Shown: in pieces, positions 53,842-61,138 of the stretch
How positions within the stretch are numbered: position 1 is the first letter of the stretch
Layout of the letters: every line of letters begins with the position of its first letter
NCBI GenBank assembly: GCA_035556135.1
Contig: DATMFO010000005.1
Span: 62,001 to 126,000, forward strand
From: ZC4RG30 sp035556135
GTDB lineage: Bacteria; Pseudomonadota; Gammaproteobacteria; Steroidobacterales; Steroidobacteraceae
DNA: 64,000 nucleotides
Direction of reading: 5' to 3'
Translations under genes and position numbers: made by a program
The notes under the pieces: model-generated
Told to the model about the DNA's origin: nothing
Databases searched by the model: none
What the model saw: only the letters and a program-made list of their open reading frames with translations

Positions 53842-55569
53842 ATGAACCTGCGCATTTCCAACTGCATCGCCGCCGCAGCGATGACCCTCATGCTGGCTTC
53901 CGCGTTGGCACAGACGCCGGCGCGCGTATCGAAGCCGGGCCAGTACACCGGCTATTCGACCGCCGCGTATGACGGCGTGCAGAGAACCTCCTTCTACATT
54001 CCCATGCGCGACGGGGTGAAGCTCGCGGCCGACCTCTACCGGCCGACGAACAACGGCGTGCCCGCCAGCGGGAAGCTGCCGGTGATCTGGAGCCACACGC
54101 CCTACAACCGCCGCGGCCGCACCACGCCCATGGAGGCGCTGATCAAGCATGGCTACAACGTGGCCGTGGTCGACTTCCGCGGCGTGTATGCCTCCTATGG
54201 AACCAACAAGGGCTACAACCGCGGCGAGTGGCTCGATCCGGCGCGCAACGATGCCTACGACGTGACCGAGTGGTTCGCGAAGCAGTCGTGGAGCAACGGC
54301 AACATTGGCATGTGGGGTTGCTCGGCGGTGGGCGGCAGCCAGATGCAGGCGGCCACCACGCGCCCGCCGTCACTGAAGGCCGTCATCCCGCAGAGCGCGG
54401 AGTTCGAGCCCTATCCTGTGTGGGTGCTGGGTGGCATGGCCTCACGGCAGAACGTGGGCACACCCACTGCTGATGGCGGCACCAACCAGGTGGCCCAGCG
54501 CGACCGCTCCGCAGTGGCCGTCGATGGGCCGGACGGCGAAGCGGAGCTGGCCAAGGCCATCGCCAGCCATGCCGGCAATTTCGATTCACCCGGCCAGCTG
54601 CCGTACCGCGATTCCATATCCAGCACCGTGGGCATTCCCTGGTGGATGGTGACCAACCCTTCAGCGCACCTGGACGCGCTGAAGCGCCCCGGCATGGGCG
54701 TGATGGTGACGGCCAACTGGGATGAGGCGGGTACGCGCCATGGCGCCTTCACCACGCTGCGCAACCTTCCGGCCGGTCAGGTGAAGATGATCGTGGGTCC
54801 CGGTGCTCACTGCGGCTGGAACGTGGCGCTGCGTGACGCCGGCATGGACATCGACGTGGAGCAGCTGCGCTTCTTCGACTACTGGCTCAAGGGCGTGCAG
54901 AACGGGGTGATGCAGGAGGACCCGGTCACCTATTTCACCTACAACGCACCGCAGGCCCGGCAGTGGCAGACCGCGAAGTCCTGGCCCCCCGCGAGCCGGC
55001 AGACCAACTACTTCCTCACCGCCAGGGCACTGGGCACCGACAAGCCAGCGCAGCCCGGCACGCAGGCGGCGCCCATGGTCTCCTCGGTACGGATCAGCTC
55101 CATCAGCGTGACCACGGGCGAGGGCAGCGTGAGTTATGAAACCGCGCCACTGCGCGCGGACACCGAAGTGACCGGGGATCCCGTGGTCTCGCTGTGGATC
55201 TCCACGGCCGCCGCCGACGCGGACGTGGTGGCAAAGCTCGAGGATGTGGCGCCGGACGGCAAGGCCACCAGCTACCAGATGCTGGGCGGACTGCGCGCCT
55301 CGGTCCGCAAGCTGGGCACAGCGCCCTATGACAATCGCGGCCTGCCCTGGCATCCCTCGCGCCAGGCGGACGTGCAGCCGCTGAAGGCCGGCGAGACCGT
55401 GGAGCTGAAGTTCGCGCTGCTGCCCATGTCCTACCTGTTCAAGGCCGGGCACCGCATCCGCCTGACACTGTTCTTCACCGATCCGGCCGGCGGCGCGGCG
55501 CAGACAGTGACGGTGCACGAGGGTGGACGGAACGCTTCGCAGATCACCCTGCCGGTGGTGGCAAGGTAG
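53842..55569 (+). CDS. exported CocE/NonD-family hydrolase
   Basis: Alpha/beta hydrolase of the X-Pro dipeptidyl-peptidase S15 class, 575 residues. A signal peptide ends near residue 24 (ASALA-Q). The domain begins YIPMRDGVKLAADLYRP; the nucleophile elbow is GMWGCSAVGGSQ near 155, the acid probably lies in TANWDEAG near 295 and the His in GPGAHCGW near 325. The C-terminal jelly-roll typical of CocE covers about 400-570. Relatives cleave esters or acyl-peptides. GGAGG is 7 nt before ATG 53842. It likely belongs with the other exported enzymes at 47.6-51.3 kb. Confidence 0.87.
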   Translation: MNLRISNCIAAAAMTLMLASALAQTPARVSKPGQYTGYSTAAYDGVQRTSFYIPMRDGVKLAADLYRPTNNGVPASGKLPVIWSHTPYNRRGRTTPMEALIKHGYNVAVVDFRGVYASYGTNKGYNRGEWLDPARNDAYDVTEWFAKQSWSNGNIGMWGCSAVGGSQMQAATTRPPSLKAVIPQSAEFEPYPVWVLGGMASRQNVGTPTADGGTNQVAQRDRSAVAVDGPDGEAELAKAIASHAGNFDSPGQLPYRDSISSTVGIPWWMVTNPSAHLDALKRPGMGVMVTANWDEAGTRHGAFTTLRNLPAGQVKMIVGPGAHCGWNVALRDAGMDIDVEQLRFFDYWLKGVQNGVMQEDPVTYFTYNAPQARQWQTAKSWPPASRQTNYFLTARALGTDKPAQPGTQAAPMVSSVRISSISVTTGEGSVSYETAPLRADTEVTGDPVVSLWISTAAADADVVAKLEDVAPDGKATSYQMLGGLRASVRKLGTAPYDNRGLPWHPSRQADVQPLKAGETVELKFALLPMSYLFKAGHRIRLTLFFTDPAGGAAQTVTVHEGGRNASQITLPVVAR

Positions 55570-55576
55570 GGAAAAG

Positions 55577-55607
55577 AAAAAGGGGCGCGGCTGGATGGCC
55601 GCGCCCC
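55577..55607 (-). terminator. Rho-independent terminator of leuA
   Basis: Ten-bp stem GGGGCGCGGC/GCCGCGCCCC with a six-base loop (55582-55607); on the minus strand it is followed by TTTTTCTTTT. It lies between convergent leuA and the CocE-type gene. Confidence 0.9.
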
Positions 55608-55634
55608 TCTTGAGGGATCAGTCGGACGGACGGC

Positions 55635-57329
55635 TCAGGCCCCGACCGCCTTGCCCTGTGCCGGCAGCAGCCCGCGCGCATCCGCACGCCGCACCGCCGA
55701 CAGCACCGCCAGGATGGAGGCGGTGATGATGTTGGCGTGCACACCCACGCCGAACAGCGTCACCCGCGAAGGCGTGGTGATCTCCACGAATGCTGCGGCC
55801 TTCGCCTCGCTGCCATTGCCCATGGACTTCTCCTCGTAGGAGAGCACGTCGAAGGGCAGGCCCAGCGCATGCACCAGCGCATCGATTGGCCCGTTGCCGC
55901 GGCCGGTGAGCTGCACCGGCGTGCCACCGCGCACGATGTTCAGCGTCAGCAGCTCGCCATCACTGCCGTCGGAGGCCGTCACCAGGTGGTGGCCGCGGTA
56001 GCCGAACTCGCGGCCCTCCTGCACCAGGTACTCGGCCTCGAAAAGCTTCCAGATCTCCGCAGCAGTGACTTCCTTGCCGCTGGAATCGGTGACTGCCTGC
56101 ACCTGGGGCGAGAACTCGATCTGCAGCCGGCGCGGCAGCGTGAGCCCGTACTCCTGTTCGAGCAGGTAGGTGACGCCGCCCTTGCCGGACTGGCTGTTCA
56201 CGCGGATCACCGACTCGTAGCTGCGCCCCACGTCGCGCGGGTCGATGGGCAGGTAGGGGATCTCCCACAGGCCGCCTTCCTGGCGCTCGGCAAAACCCTT
56301 GCGGATCGCATCCTGGTGGCTGCCCGAGAAGGCAGTGAACACCAGGTCGCCCACGTAGGGATGACGCGGGTGGATGGGCAGCTGGTTGCAGTACTCCACC
56401 AGCCGCGCCGCCTCATTGATGTTCGAGAAGTCGAGGCCCGGGTGGATGCCCTGGGTGTAGAGGTTCAGCGCCAGCGTGACGATGTCCACGTTGCCGGTGC
56501 GCTCGCCATTGCCGAACAGGGTGCCCTCGACGCGGTCTGCGCCAGCCATCTGCCCCAGCTCCGCGGCGGCGATGCCCGTGCCGCGGTCATTGTGGGGATG
56601 CAGGCTGATGATGGCGGCCTCGCGCCGCTTCATGTTGCGGCAGAACCATTCGATCTGGTCGGCGTAGATGTTCGGCGTCGCCACTTCCACGGTGGCGGGC
56701 AGGTTGAGGATCACCCGCCGTTCCGGCGTGGCGCCGAGCACGTCCATCACCGCCTCGCACACCTGCAGCACGAAGGGCAGCTCGGTGCAGGAGAAAGCCT
56801 CGGGTGAATACTCGAAGGTCCAGTCGGTTTCCGGCGCCGCGGCAGCCAGCTCGCGGATGAGCGCGGCCGCATCCGTGGCCAGCTTCTGCGTGGCCGCCTG
56901 GTCCTGGCGGAACACCACCCGCCGGAACACCGGGGCGGTGGCGTTGTAGTAGTGGAGGACGGCCCGCTTCGCCCCCTTCAGCGACTCGAAGGTGCGGCGG
57001 ATCAGCTCCGGCCGGGCCGGGGTGAGCACCTGGATGGTGACGTCATCGGGAATGAGGTCCTGCTCGATCAGCTCGCGCACGAAGTCGAACTCGGTCTGGG
57101 AGGCCGAGGGGAAGCCCACCTCGATCTGCTTGAACCCGGTCTCGACCAGCAGCTTGAAGAAGCGGCGCTTGCGCTCGGCATCCATGGGCTCGATCAGCGC
57201 CTGGTTGCCGTCGCGCAGGTCGACGCTGCACCACAGCGGTGGCCGGGTGATGCGGGTGTTGGGCCAGGTCCGTTCGGGGAACGGCTCGATGGTCCAGGGG
57301 CGGTACTTGGTCGAAGGGTCCTTCAACAT
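55635..57329 (-). CDS. leuA: 2-isopropylmalate synthase (LeuA type 2)
   Basis: First committed enzyme of leucine synthesis, condensing acetyl-CoA with 2-oxoisovalerate. The 564-residue length and N-terminus KYRPWTIEPFPERTWP are those of the longer LeuA2 form. Active-site parts are SVDLRDGNQAL near 37, the HPHNDRGTG metal motif and GNGERTGNVD; the C-terminal leucine-binding domain is present. ATG 57329 begins MLKDPSTKYRPW. A leader of about 180 nt upstream includes a short peptide and a weak terminator-like hairpin. Confidence 0.96.
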   Translation of the reverse strand: MLKDPSTKYRPWTIEPFPERTWPNTRITRPPLWCSVDLRDGNQALIEPMDAERKRRFFKLLVETGFKQIEVGFPSASQTEFDFVRELIEQDLIPDDVTIQVLTPARPELIRRTFESLKGAKRAVLHYYNATAPVFRRVVFRQDQAATQKLATDAAALIRELAAAAPETDWTFEYSPEAFSCTELPFVLQVCEAVMDVLGATPERRVILNLPATVEVATPNIYADQIEWFCRNMKRREAAIISLHPHNDRGTGIAAAELGQMAGADRVEGTLFGNGERTGNVDIVTLALNLYTQGIHPGLDFSNINEAARLVEYCNQLPIHPRHPYVGDLVFTAFSGSHQDAIRKGFAERQEGGLWEIPYLPIDPRDVGRSYESVIRVNSQSGKGGVTYLLEQEYGLTLPRRLQIEFSPQVQAVTDSSGKEVTAAEIWKLFEAEYLVQEGREFGYRGHHLVTASDGSDGELLTLNIVRGGTPVQLTGRGNGPIDALVHALGLPFDVLSYEEKSMGNGSEAKAAAFVEITTPSRVTLFGVGVHANIITASILAVLSAVRRADARGLLPAQGKAVGA

Positions 57330-57389
57330 GGCGGTATACCTGCAAACTGCTTGCCCCCGCATGGTGGCGGTGGCGTGGAAAACAACGGG

Positions 57390-57413
57390 AAAAATGATGC
57401 GCCCAAACGGGCG
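57390..57413 (-). terminator. possible attenuator hairpin before leuA
   Basis: Minus-strand CGCCC-GTTT-GGGCG stem followed five bases later by TTTTT. The stem is short, so its strength is uncertain; its position between the leader peptide and leuA is what an attenuator would require. Confidence 0.4.
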
Positions 57414-57422
57414 GGCAGTCGA

Positions 57423-57512
57423 TCAGTGCGCCGGGCGGCGCAGGTGCAGGCGCGCAAGCGGCAGCTCGCAGCCGGGGATGGCTATCGCGATGATGTGCTG
57501 CTGTTGACGCAT
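57423..57512 (-). CDS. candidate leuA leader peptide, 29 residues
   Basis: Short frame starting MRQQQH with Ile codons at positions 7, 8, 10 and 12 and Leu codons at 17, 19, 22 and 24, ending RRPAH. The concentration of branched-chain codons in front of leuA is what ribosome-mediated attenuation uses. The ribosome-binding site (CAGG) is weak. Chance occurrence cannot be excluded. Confidence 0.45.
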   Translation of the reverse strand: MRQQQHIIAIAIPGCELPLARLHLRRPAH

Positions 57513-57555
57513 GCCTGAAGACTAACAGGGGCGTCGGCGCACAGGCAAATCAGGA

Positions 57556-57571
57556 GCCCCGGAACCGGGGC
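57556..57571 (-). terminator. hairpin after rpiA
   Basis: Perfect inverted repeat GCCCCGG/CCGGGGC with two-base loop, starting 5 bp after the rpiA stop. The following sequence has only a weak T-run, so termination may be partial. Confidence 0.55.
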
Positions 57572-57575
57572 GGGG

Positions 57576-58244
57576 TCACACCGGCCGGTCGATGCGCCGC
57601 ACCCCGGCCGTTGTGCCAAGCAGCAGGACATCTGCCGGACGGTGGGCGAACAGGCCCACGGTGACCACGCCGGGGATCTGGTTGATGCGGGTCTCGAGGC
57701 CGGTGGCATCGTCGATGGCAAGGCCGTGCACATCAAGGATGTGGTTGCCGTTGTCCGTCACCACCCCGTTGCGGTGCACCGGCCGCCCACCCAGGGCGAC
57801 CAGTTCGCGCGCCACCAGTGCGCGGGCCATGGGGATCACTTCCACCGGCAGGGGAAAGCGGCCGAGGCGGTCGACCAGCTTGGACTCATCGGCAATGCAG
57901 ATGAAGCGCTGCGCGGCGGCGGCCACGATCTTCTCGCGGGTGAGTGCCGCGCCACCGCCCTTGATGAGCTCGAGCCTGGCGTTGCTCTCGTCGGCGCCAT
58001 CGATGTAGACCCCGAGGTCATCGACGTCGTTCAGATCGAGCACCGGGATGCCCAGCGACCGTAACCTGGCAGTGGATGCCTCGGAACTGGATACCGCTCC
58101 CTTCAGCCGCGACACCCAGGGGTGAAGCTGGTCGAGCATGGCATTGACGGTGGAGCCCGTACCCACACCGAGGACCATGCCCTCTTCAAGGAAGGCCAGT
58201 GCCGCTGCACCGACCTGCTGCTTCAACTTCTGCTGTTCGCTCAT
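57576..58244 (-). CDS. rpiA: ribose-5-phosphate isomerase A
   Basis: Interconverts ribose 5-phosphate and ribulose 5-phosphate; rpe at 43855 is the other pentose isomer enzyme in the window. The 222 residues show GVGTGSTVNAML near 28, the substrate loop DGADE near 84 and KGGGAALTREKI near 97. ATG 58244 gives the normal length. The reading direction runs from the micro-ORF region toward leuA. Confidence 0.97.
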   Translation of the reverse strand: MSEQQKLKQQVGAAALAFLEEGMVLGVGTGSTVNAMLDQLHPWVSRLKGAVSSSEASTARLRSLGIPVLDLNDVDDLGVYIDGADESNARLELIKGGGAALTREKIVAAAAQRFICIADESKLVDRLGRFPLPVEVIPMARALVARELVALGGRPVHRNGVVTDNGNHILDVHGLAIDDATGLETRINQIPGVVTVGLFAHRPADVLLLGTTAGVRRIDRPV

Positions 58245-58280
58245 GCGCCTGACACTGGAATTTACGGGTTTTGAAAATGA

Positions 58281-58304
58281 CTGTGCCCGCTTGCGCGGGC
58301 ACAG
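58281..58304 (-). terminator. perfect 10-bp hairpin upstream of rpiA
   Basis: CTGTGCCCGC/GCGGGCACAG stem with a GCAA tetraloop on the minus strand, followed by TCATTTTC. It probably ends the micro-ORF transcript. Confidence 0.7.
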
Positions 58305-58323
58305 GTAAGTATCTTGTCTGGTG

Positions 58324-58359
58324 GACCGGCGGGGAGATTTTCATCCCGACCCGCCGGTC
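58324..58359 (-). terminator. second stable hairpin after micro-ORF
   Basis: GACCGGCGGG pairs with CCCGCCGGTC around a 16-base loop; GGT/ACC extend the stem past a one-base bulge. It starts 8 bp after the micro-ORF stop. No T-run follows, so it may stabilise the RNA rather than terminate it. Confidence 0.55.
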
Positions 58360-58370
58360 ACCAGAAGAAG

Positions 58371-58421
58371 TTACTTCTTCTTAGCGGCCTTTTTCTTGGC
58401 CTTCTTCTTGGCTTTCGCCAT
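58371..58421 (-). CDS. 16-residue lysine/alanine micro-ORF
   Basis: Encodes MAKAKKKAKKKAAKKK. GGAG lies exactly 7 nt before the ATG, a promoter-like TTGCTT-N18-TATATA lies upstream and two strong hairpins lie downstream, which together look like a dedicated transcription unit. The peptide resembles the tail of histone H1-like or nucleoid proteins in composition, but no function is known to me. The rest of the 362-bp gap between the EVE gene and rpiA (58445-58606) holds only the promoter and no other convincing gene. Confidence 0.6.
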   Translation of the reverse strand: MAKAKKKAKKKAAKKK

Positions 58422-58458
58422 GACAGTTCTCCAGTTACAGGTTAGTCCGGGGACCGAG

Positions 58459-58488
58459 TATATACACGCGTTGCAAAAATACAAGCAA
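58459..58488 (-). promoter_or_regulatory. promoter of the micro-ORF unit
   Basis: Minus-strand TTGCTT (58488-58483), 18-nt spacer, TATATA (58464-58459). Predicted leader of about 30 nt to ATG 58421. Confidence 0.55.
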
Positions 58489-58606
58489 GCATGGTAGCGA
58501 CGTTGCGTCGGGACAACCCGTCTGCCTCGGCATGCATGGCGCCTTCATCGATGAGGACATCGATGATGAAGCACGTCGGGCAAGCAGCTCGCCTGCATGT
58601 GCACCT

Positions 58607-59074
58607 TCAACGGTGGAGCGAGAGGATGAACTTCCAGTGCGCCGCATCCACCGGCGTGACCGACAGGCGGTTGCCGCGACGTAGCAGCAGCATGCCATCG
58701 AGCCTGCCATCGGCATGCTCGCGCAGTGTCTCCAGCGACAGCGCCGGATCCCACCGGTCCTTGAGCCGCACGTCGACCGTGTACCAAAGTGGCTTGTTTT
58801 CAGGGCTTTTCGCATCGTGGTAGGGGCTGCGGCGATCCCATGCGCTGGGGTCGGGGTAGCCGGAGCGCACCACCTCGACGACGCCGGCGATGCCAGGCTC
58901 GGGACAGGAGGAGTGATAAAAGAAGCCCAGGTCGCCCACCTTGAAGTCGTCCCGGAGCATGTTGCGCGCCTGGTAGTTGCGCACGCCCTCCCAGCTGGTG
59001 GTCCTCTTCGGTGCAGCAGCGAGGTCATCGATGCCGAAGGTCGAAGGTTCGCTCTTCAACAGCCAGTAACGCAT
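58607..59074 (-). CDS. EVE domain protein
   Basis: PUA-like EVE domain protein of 155 residues, related to thymocyte nuclear protein 1; such domains bind modified bases in nucleic acid. The opening YWLLKSEPSTFGIDDL, WEGVRNYQARNMLR and GDLGFFYHSSCPEPGIAGVVEV are the family's conserved blocks. It overlaps fau by ATGA, as in several gammaproteobacteria where it follows the 6S RNA/fau locus. Confidence 0.9.
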   Translation of the reverse strand: MRYWLLKSEPSTFGIDDLAAAPKRTTSWEGVRNYQARNMLRDDFKVGDLGFFYHSSCPEPGIAGVVEVVRSGYPDPSAWDRRSPYHDAKSPENKPLWYTVDVRLKDRWDPALSLETLREHADGRLDGMLLLRRGNRLSVTPVDAAHWKFILSLHR

Positions 59075-59712
59075 CAGGGGGTCTTCCGGTGGAACGCCAG
59101 GGTTGAGGACTCGGTCACAATCGCATCCAGAGGTACGTCATGGTCCGCATGGGGTAGTGAAGGTACCTGCTGCACGGCATAGGCAAGGCCGACCAGCAGG
59201 GGACGGCGGCAATGCACATGGCGCAACCTGAATGCGAAGTGCCGGTCATAGAAGCCGCGGCCCATGCCGATGCGGTTGCCCTGCAGGTCAAAGCCCACCA
59301 GCGGCATGAACACTACGTCCAGCTCGCGGGCCGCGCGCGGGTGGCCGCCGCTGGGTTCGAGGATGCCGAATGCACCACGGCGCAACGCGCTTTCACCCGG
59401 GGTGCCGAAGGCTGTGCCCGCGGGCAGATCGAAGAACCGCATGCGGTCGCGTCGCAGGTCGATGACGCGGGGCAGGGCGATGCGGCAGCCACGACGGGCC
59501 GCCAGCTGCAGCAGCGGGGTGGTGTCGATCTCCTCGGAGGTGGCCAGGTAAAGGCCGATGCGCCGGCCGGGTTGCAGCAGGCCCATCGCGTTGACGCGTG
59601 CAGCCAGCTGTCGTCCCCTGGTGGCCCGCACCGCGCCCTGGATGGCGCGGCGCCGCGCGCGCAGTTCGCGCCGCAGCTGCTGCCGGTCAGTAGAAGGAGA
59701 GTCGCTGCTCAT
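59074..59712 (-). CDS. fau: 5-formyltetrahydrofolate cyclo-ligase
   Basis: Converts 5-formyl- to 5,10-methenyl-tetrahydrofolate with ATP. The 212 residues include the basic RRELRARRRAI start, YLATSEEIDT, and the C-terminal substrate/ATP motif RIGMGRGFYDRHF near 148. Its place immediately downstream of 6S RNA, as ygfA in E. coli, supports both assignments; in E. coli the two are cotranscribed. Confidence 0.94.
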   Translation of the reverse strand: MSSDSPSTDRQQLRRELRARRRAIQGAVRATRGRQLAARVNAMGLLQPGRRIGLYLATSEEIDTTPLLQLAARRGCRIALPRVIDLRRDRMRFFDLPAGTAFGTPGESALRRGAFGILEPSGGHPRAARELDVVFMPLVGFDLQGNRIGMGRGFYDRHFAFRLRHVHCRRPLLVGLAYAVQQVPSLPHADHDVPLDAIVTESSTLAFHRKTP

Positions 59713-59741
59713 GTCGCCAGCGGCTCAGGTGAAGAAGGCGC

Positions 59742-59926
59742 CACCCGCCTGTGCCGGTGCGGACCGTTGCTCTCGAACCGGAGCAACAAGGTGGGGCAGG
59801 TATGCAGAAGGTAAGGCTTCCCGCGGTGAAGCGGACATGCACAGCACGACTGCAAGGCCCGCCCCTGGGTGTTTCAATTAGGGTCCGAGGTAACCCGATC
59901 CGCGTGTCGAACACCGCAGGCGGCGC
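59742..59926 (-). ncRNA. ssrS: 6S RNA
   Basis: Regulator RNA that mimics an open promoter and sequesters sigma-70 RNA polymerase. Between zapA and fau on the minus strand, CCGCCTG (59923-59917) and the downstream GGTG pair with CACC and CAGGCGG (59751-59745), closing an RNA of about 180 nt, the E. coli length. A GAAGCCTTA block and long imperfect arms enclosing a central bubble match the known 6S layout. Exact ends are approximate. Confidence 0.87.
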
Positions 59927-59938
59927 AGTCACACTCTA

Positions 59939-60253
59939 CTACAGTTCCAGCTGCTGGCCCTGCACCAGCGCGCGTTCGACCCGCTCGCGCATCTGGCGGA
60001 CGCGGGCCCCCATTTCGCGGCTGCTGCGCTCCTCGCTGGCCTGCAGCTTGCCGAGCTCGTTGGCCATGTTGAGGGCCGCCATGATGAGCCAGCGTTCGCT
60101 GCCCATGCCGCGGGCGCTTTCCCTGGCCTGCTTGAGGCGGCCGTCGAGCAGCTCCGCGGCCCTGAGCAGGTCGTCCCGCTCCTCGGGGGGGCAGGCGATG
60201 AGGTATTCCTTTTCGAGGATGCGGATGCTGACCGGCTCCGCGTCGGTGCTCAT
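59939..60253 (-). CDS. zapA: cell division protein ZapA
   Basis: FtsZ-ring stabiliser of 104 residues. It has the ZapA N-terminal strand pattern VSIRILEKEYLIACPPEERDDLLRAAELLD and the helical ERWLIMAALNMANEL, then a coiled-coil tail. The start overlaps the upstream small coiled-coil gene by ATGA, and 6S RNA follows; this is the standard gammaproteobacterial order. Confidence 0.95.
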   Translation of the reverse strand: MSTDAEPVSIRILEKEYLIACPPEERDDLLRAAELLDGRLKQARESARGMGSERWLIMAALNMANELGKLQASEERSSREMGARVRQMRERVERALVQGQQLEL

Positions 60254-60483
60254 ACGCCGCTTTCCAGCATGCGCAGGCGCCCGATCATGGCCTCGACACC
60301 GGCCCGGGCCTGTTCGTTCTTCTGCAGCAGTGCGGCGCGCTCGCCCGCGAGGTGGTCCTGCCGGTGGCGCAGGGCCTTGTTCTCTTCAGTGAGCTGCCGC
60401 ACCAGCGACACCAGCTCGCCGACCCTTGCCTCCAGCCGTTGCAACTCGGCGTCGATCAATGGTTGGCCGCTGTTCTGGCTCAT
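60250..60483 (-). CDS. TIGR02449-type small coiled-coil protein (ZapB-like)
   Basis: A 77-residue protein that is almost entirely coiled coil (LQRLEARVGELVSLVRQLTEENKALRHRQDHL). This small family is regularly encoded just before zapA and resembles ZapB in form, suggesting a Z-ring role that is inferred only. ATG 60483 is chosen; the gene is divergent from ygfB with 86 bp between starts. Confidence 0.85.
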   Translation of the reverse strand: MSQNSGQPLIDAELQRLEARVGELVSLVRQLTEENKALRHRQDHLAGERAALLQKNEQARAGVEAMIGRLRMLESGV

Positions 60484-60554
60484 ATTGCGCGCAATACTGC
60501 CTGCACGGCGGGCAGGCCGGCAAGTCCTGCGCACAGCAGTGCAGCCCGGCGAGG

Positions 60555-60560
60555 CATAAT
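60555..60560 (+). promoter_or_regulatory. CATAAT -10-like hexamer before ygfB
   Basis: CATAAT ends 9 nt before ATG 60570; no Shine-Dalgarno intervenes. Confidence 0.4.
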
Positions 60561-60569
60561 GGCGCGCGC

Positions 60570-61136
60570 ATGGTTGTTCCCGCCCAGACTTTCGATGGCC
60601 TGCAACGCATCCTGATGCAGGCCCACGCACTCACCGATGCGGCCGAGGCCCATGGCACGCTGGTGGGATCACTCTGCGCCACGCGCTGCACGCTGGGCGA
60701 CTGGCTGGCGGAGATACTCCCCGACGGTCGGGCCGAGGGCCTGGCAGCCGAAGACCTGCGTGCGGTGTTCGAGTCCACCTCCGGCGCGCTGGTGGATGGC
60801 GCGATGGATTTCCAGCCCCTGTTGCCGGCCGATGACGCGCCCATCACCGAGCGCACCTCCGCGCTGGGCGAGTGGTGCACGGGATTCCTTTATGGTCTGG
60901 GCGCCGGCGTGGCGGTGCCCGATGCATCCTCGCTGCAGGGCGATGCGGCCGAGGTGCTGCGCGACATGACCGCCATTACCCAGGTGGACGTGGATCCCGC
61001 CGACGGCACCGAGTCGAACGAAGCCGCGTATGCCGAACTGGTGGAATTCGTACGGGTGGGTGTGCAGCTGCTTTATGACCACCTGCAGCCGCTGCGCGAA
61101 CCGCCGCCGGCGCCACCAACGGAGCGCCTCCATTGA
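60570..61136 (+). CDS. ygfB: UPF0149 family protein YgfB
   Basis: Soluble 188-residue protein of the YgfB/UPF0149 family. Motifs include AHALTDAAEAHGTLVGSLCA and the conserved EWCTGFLYGLGAG near 92. In Pseudomonas a homologue modulates transcription of beta-lactamase and programmed-death genes, but the general role is unsettled. It is the first gene of the ygfB-pepP-ubiH-ubiI-like unit typical of gammaproteobacteria. Confidence 0.92.
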   Translation: MVVPAQTFDGLQRILMQAHALTDAAEAHGTLVGSLCATRCTLGDWLAEILPDGRAEGLAAEDLRAVFESTSGALVDGAMDFQPLLPADDAPITERTSALGEWCTGFLYGLGAGVAVPDASSLQGDAAEVLRDMTAITQVDVDPADGTESNEAAYAELVEFVRVGVQLLYDHLQPLREPPPAPPTERLH

Positions 61137-61138
61137 AG

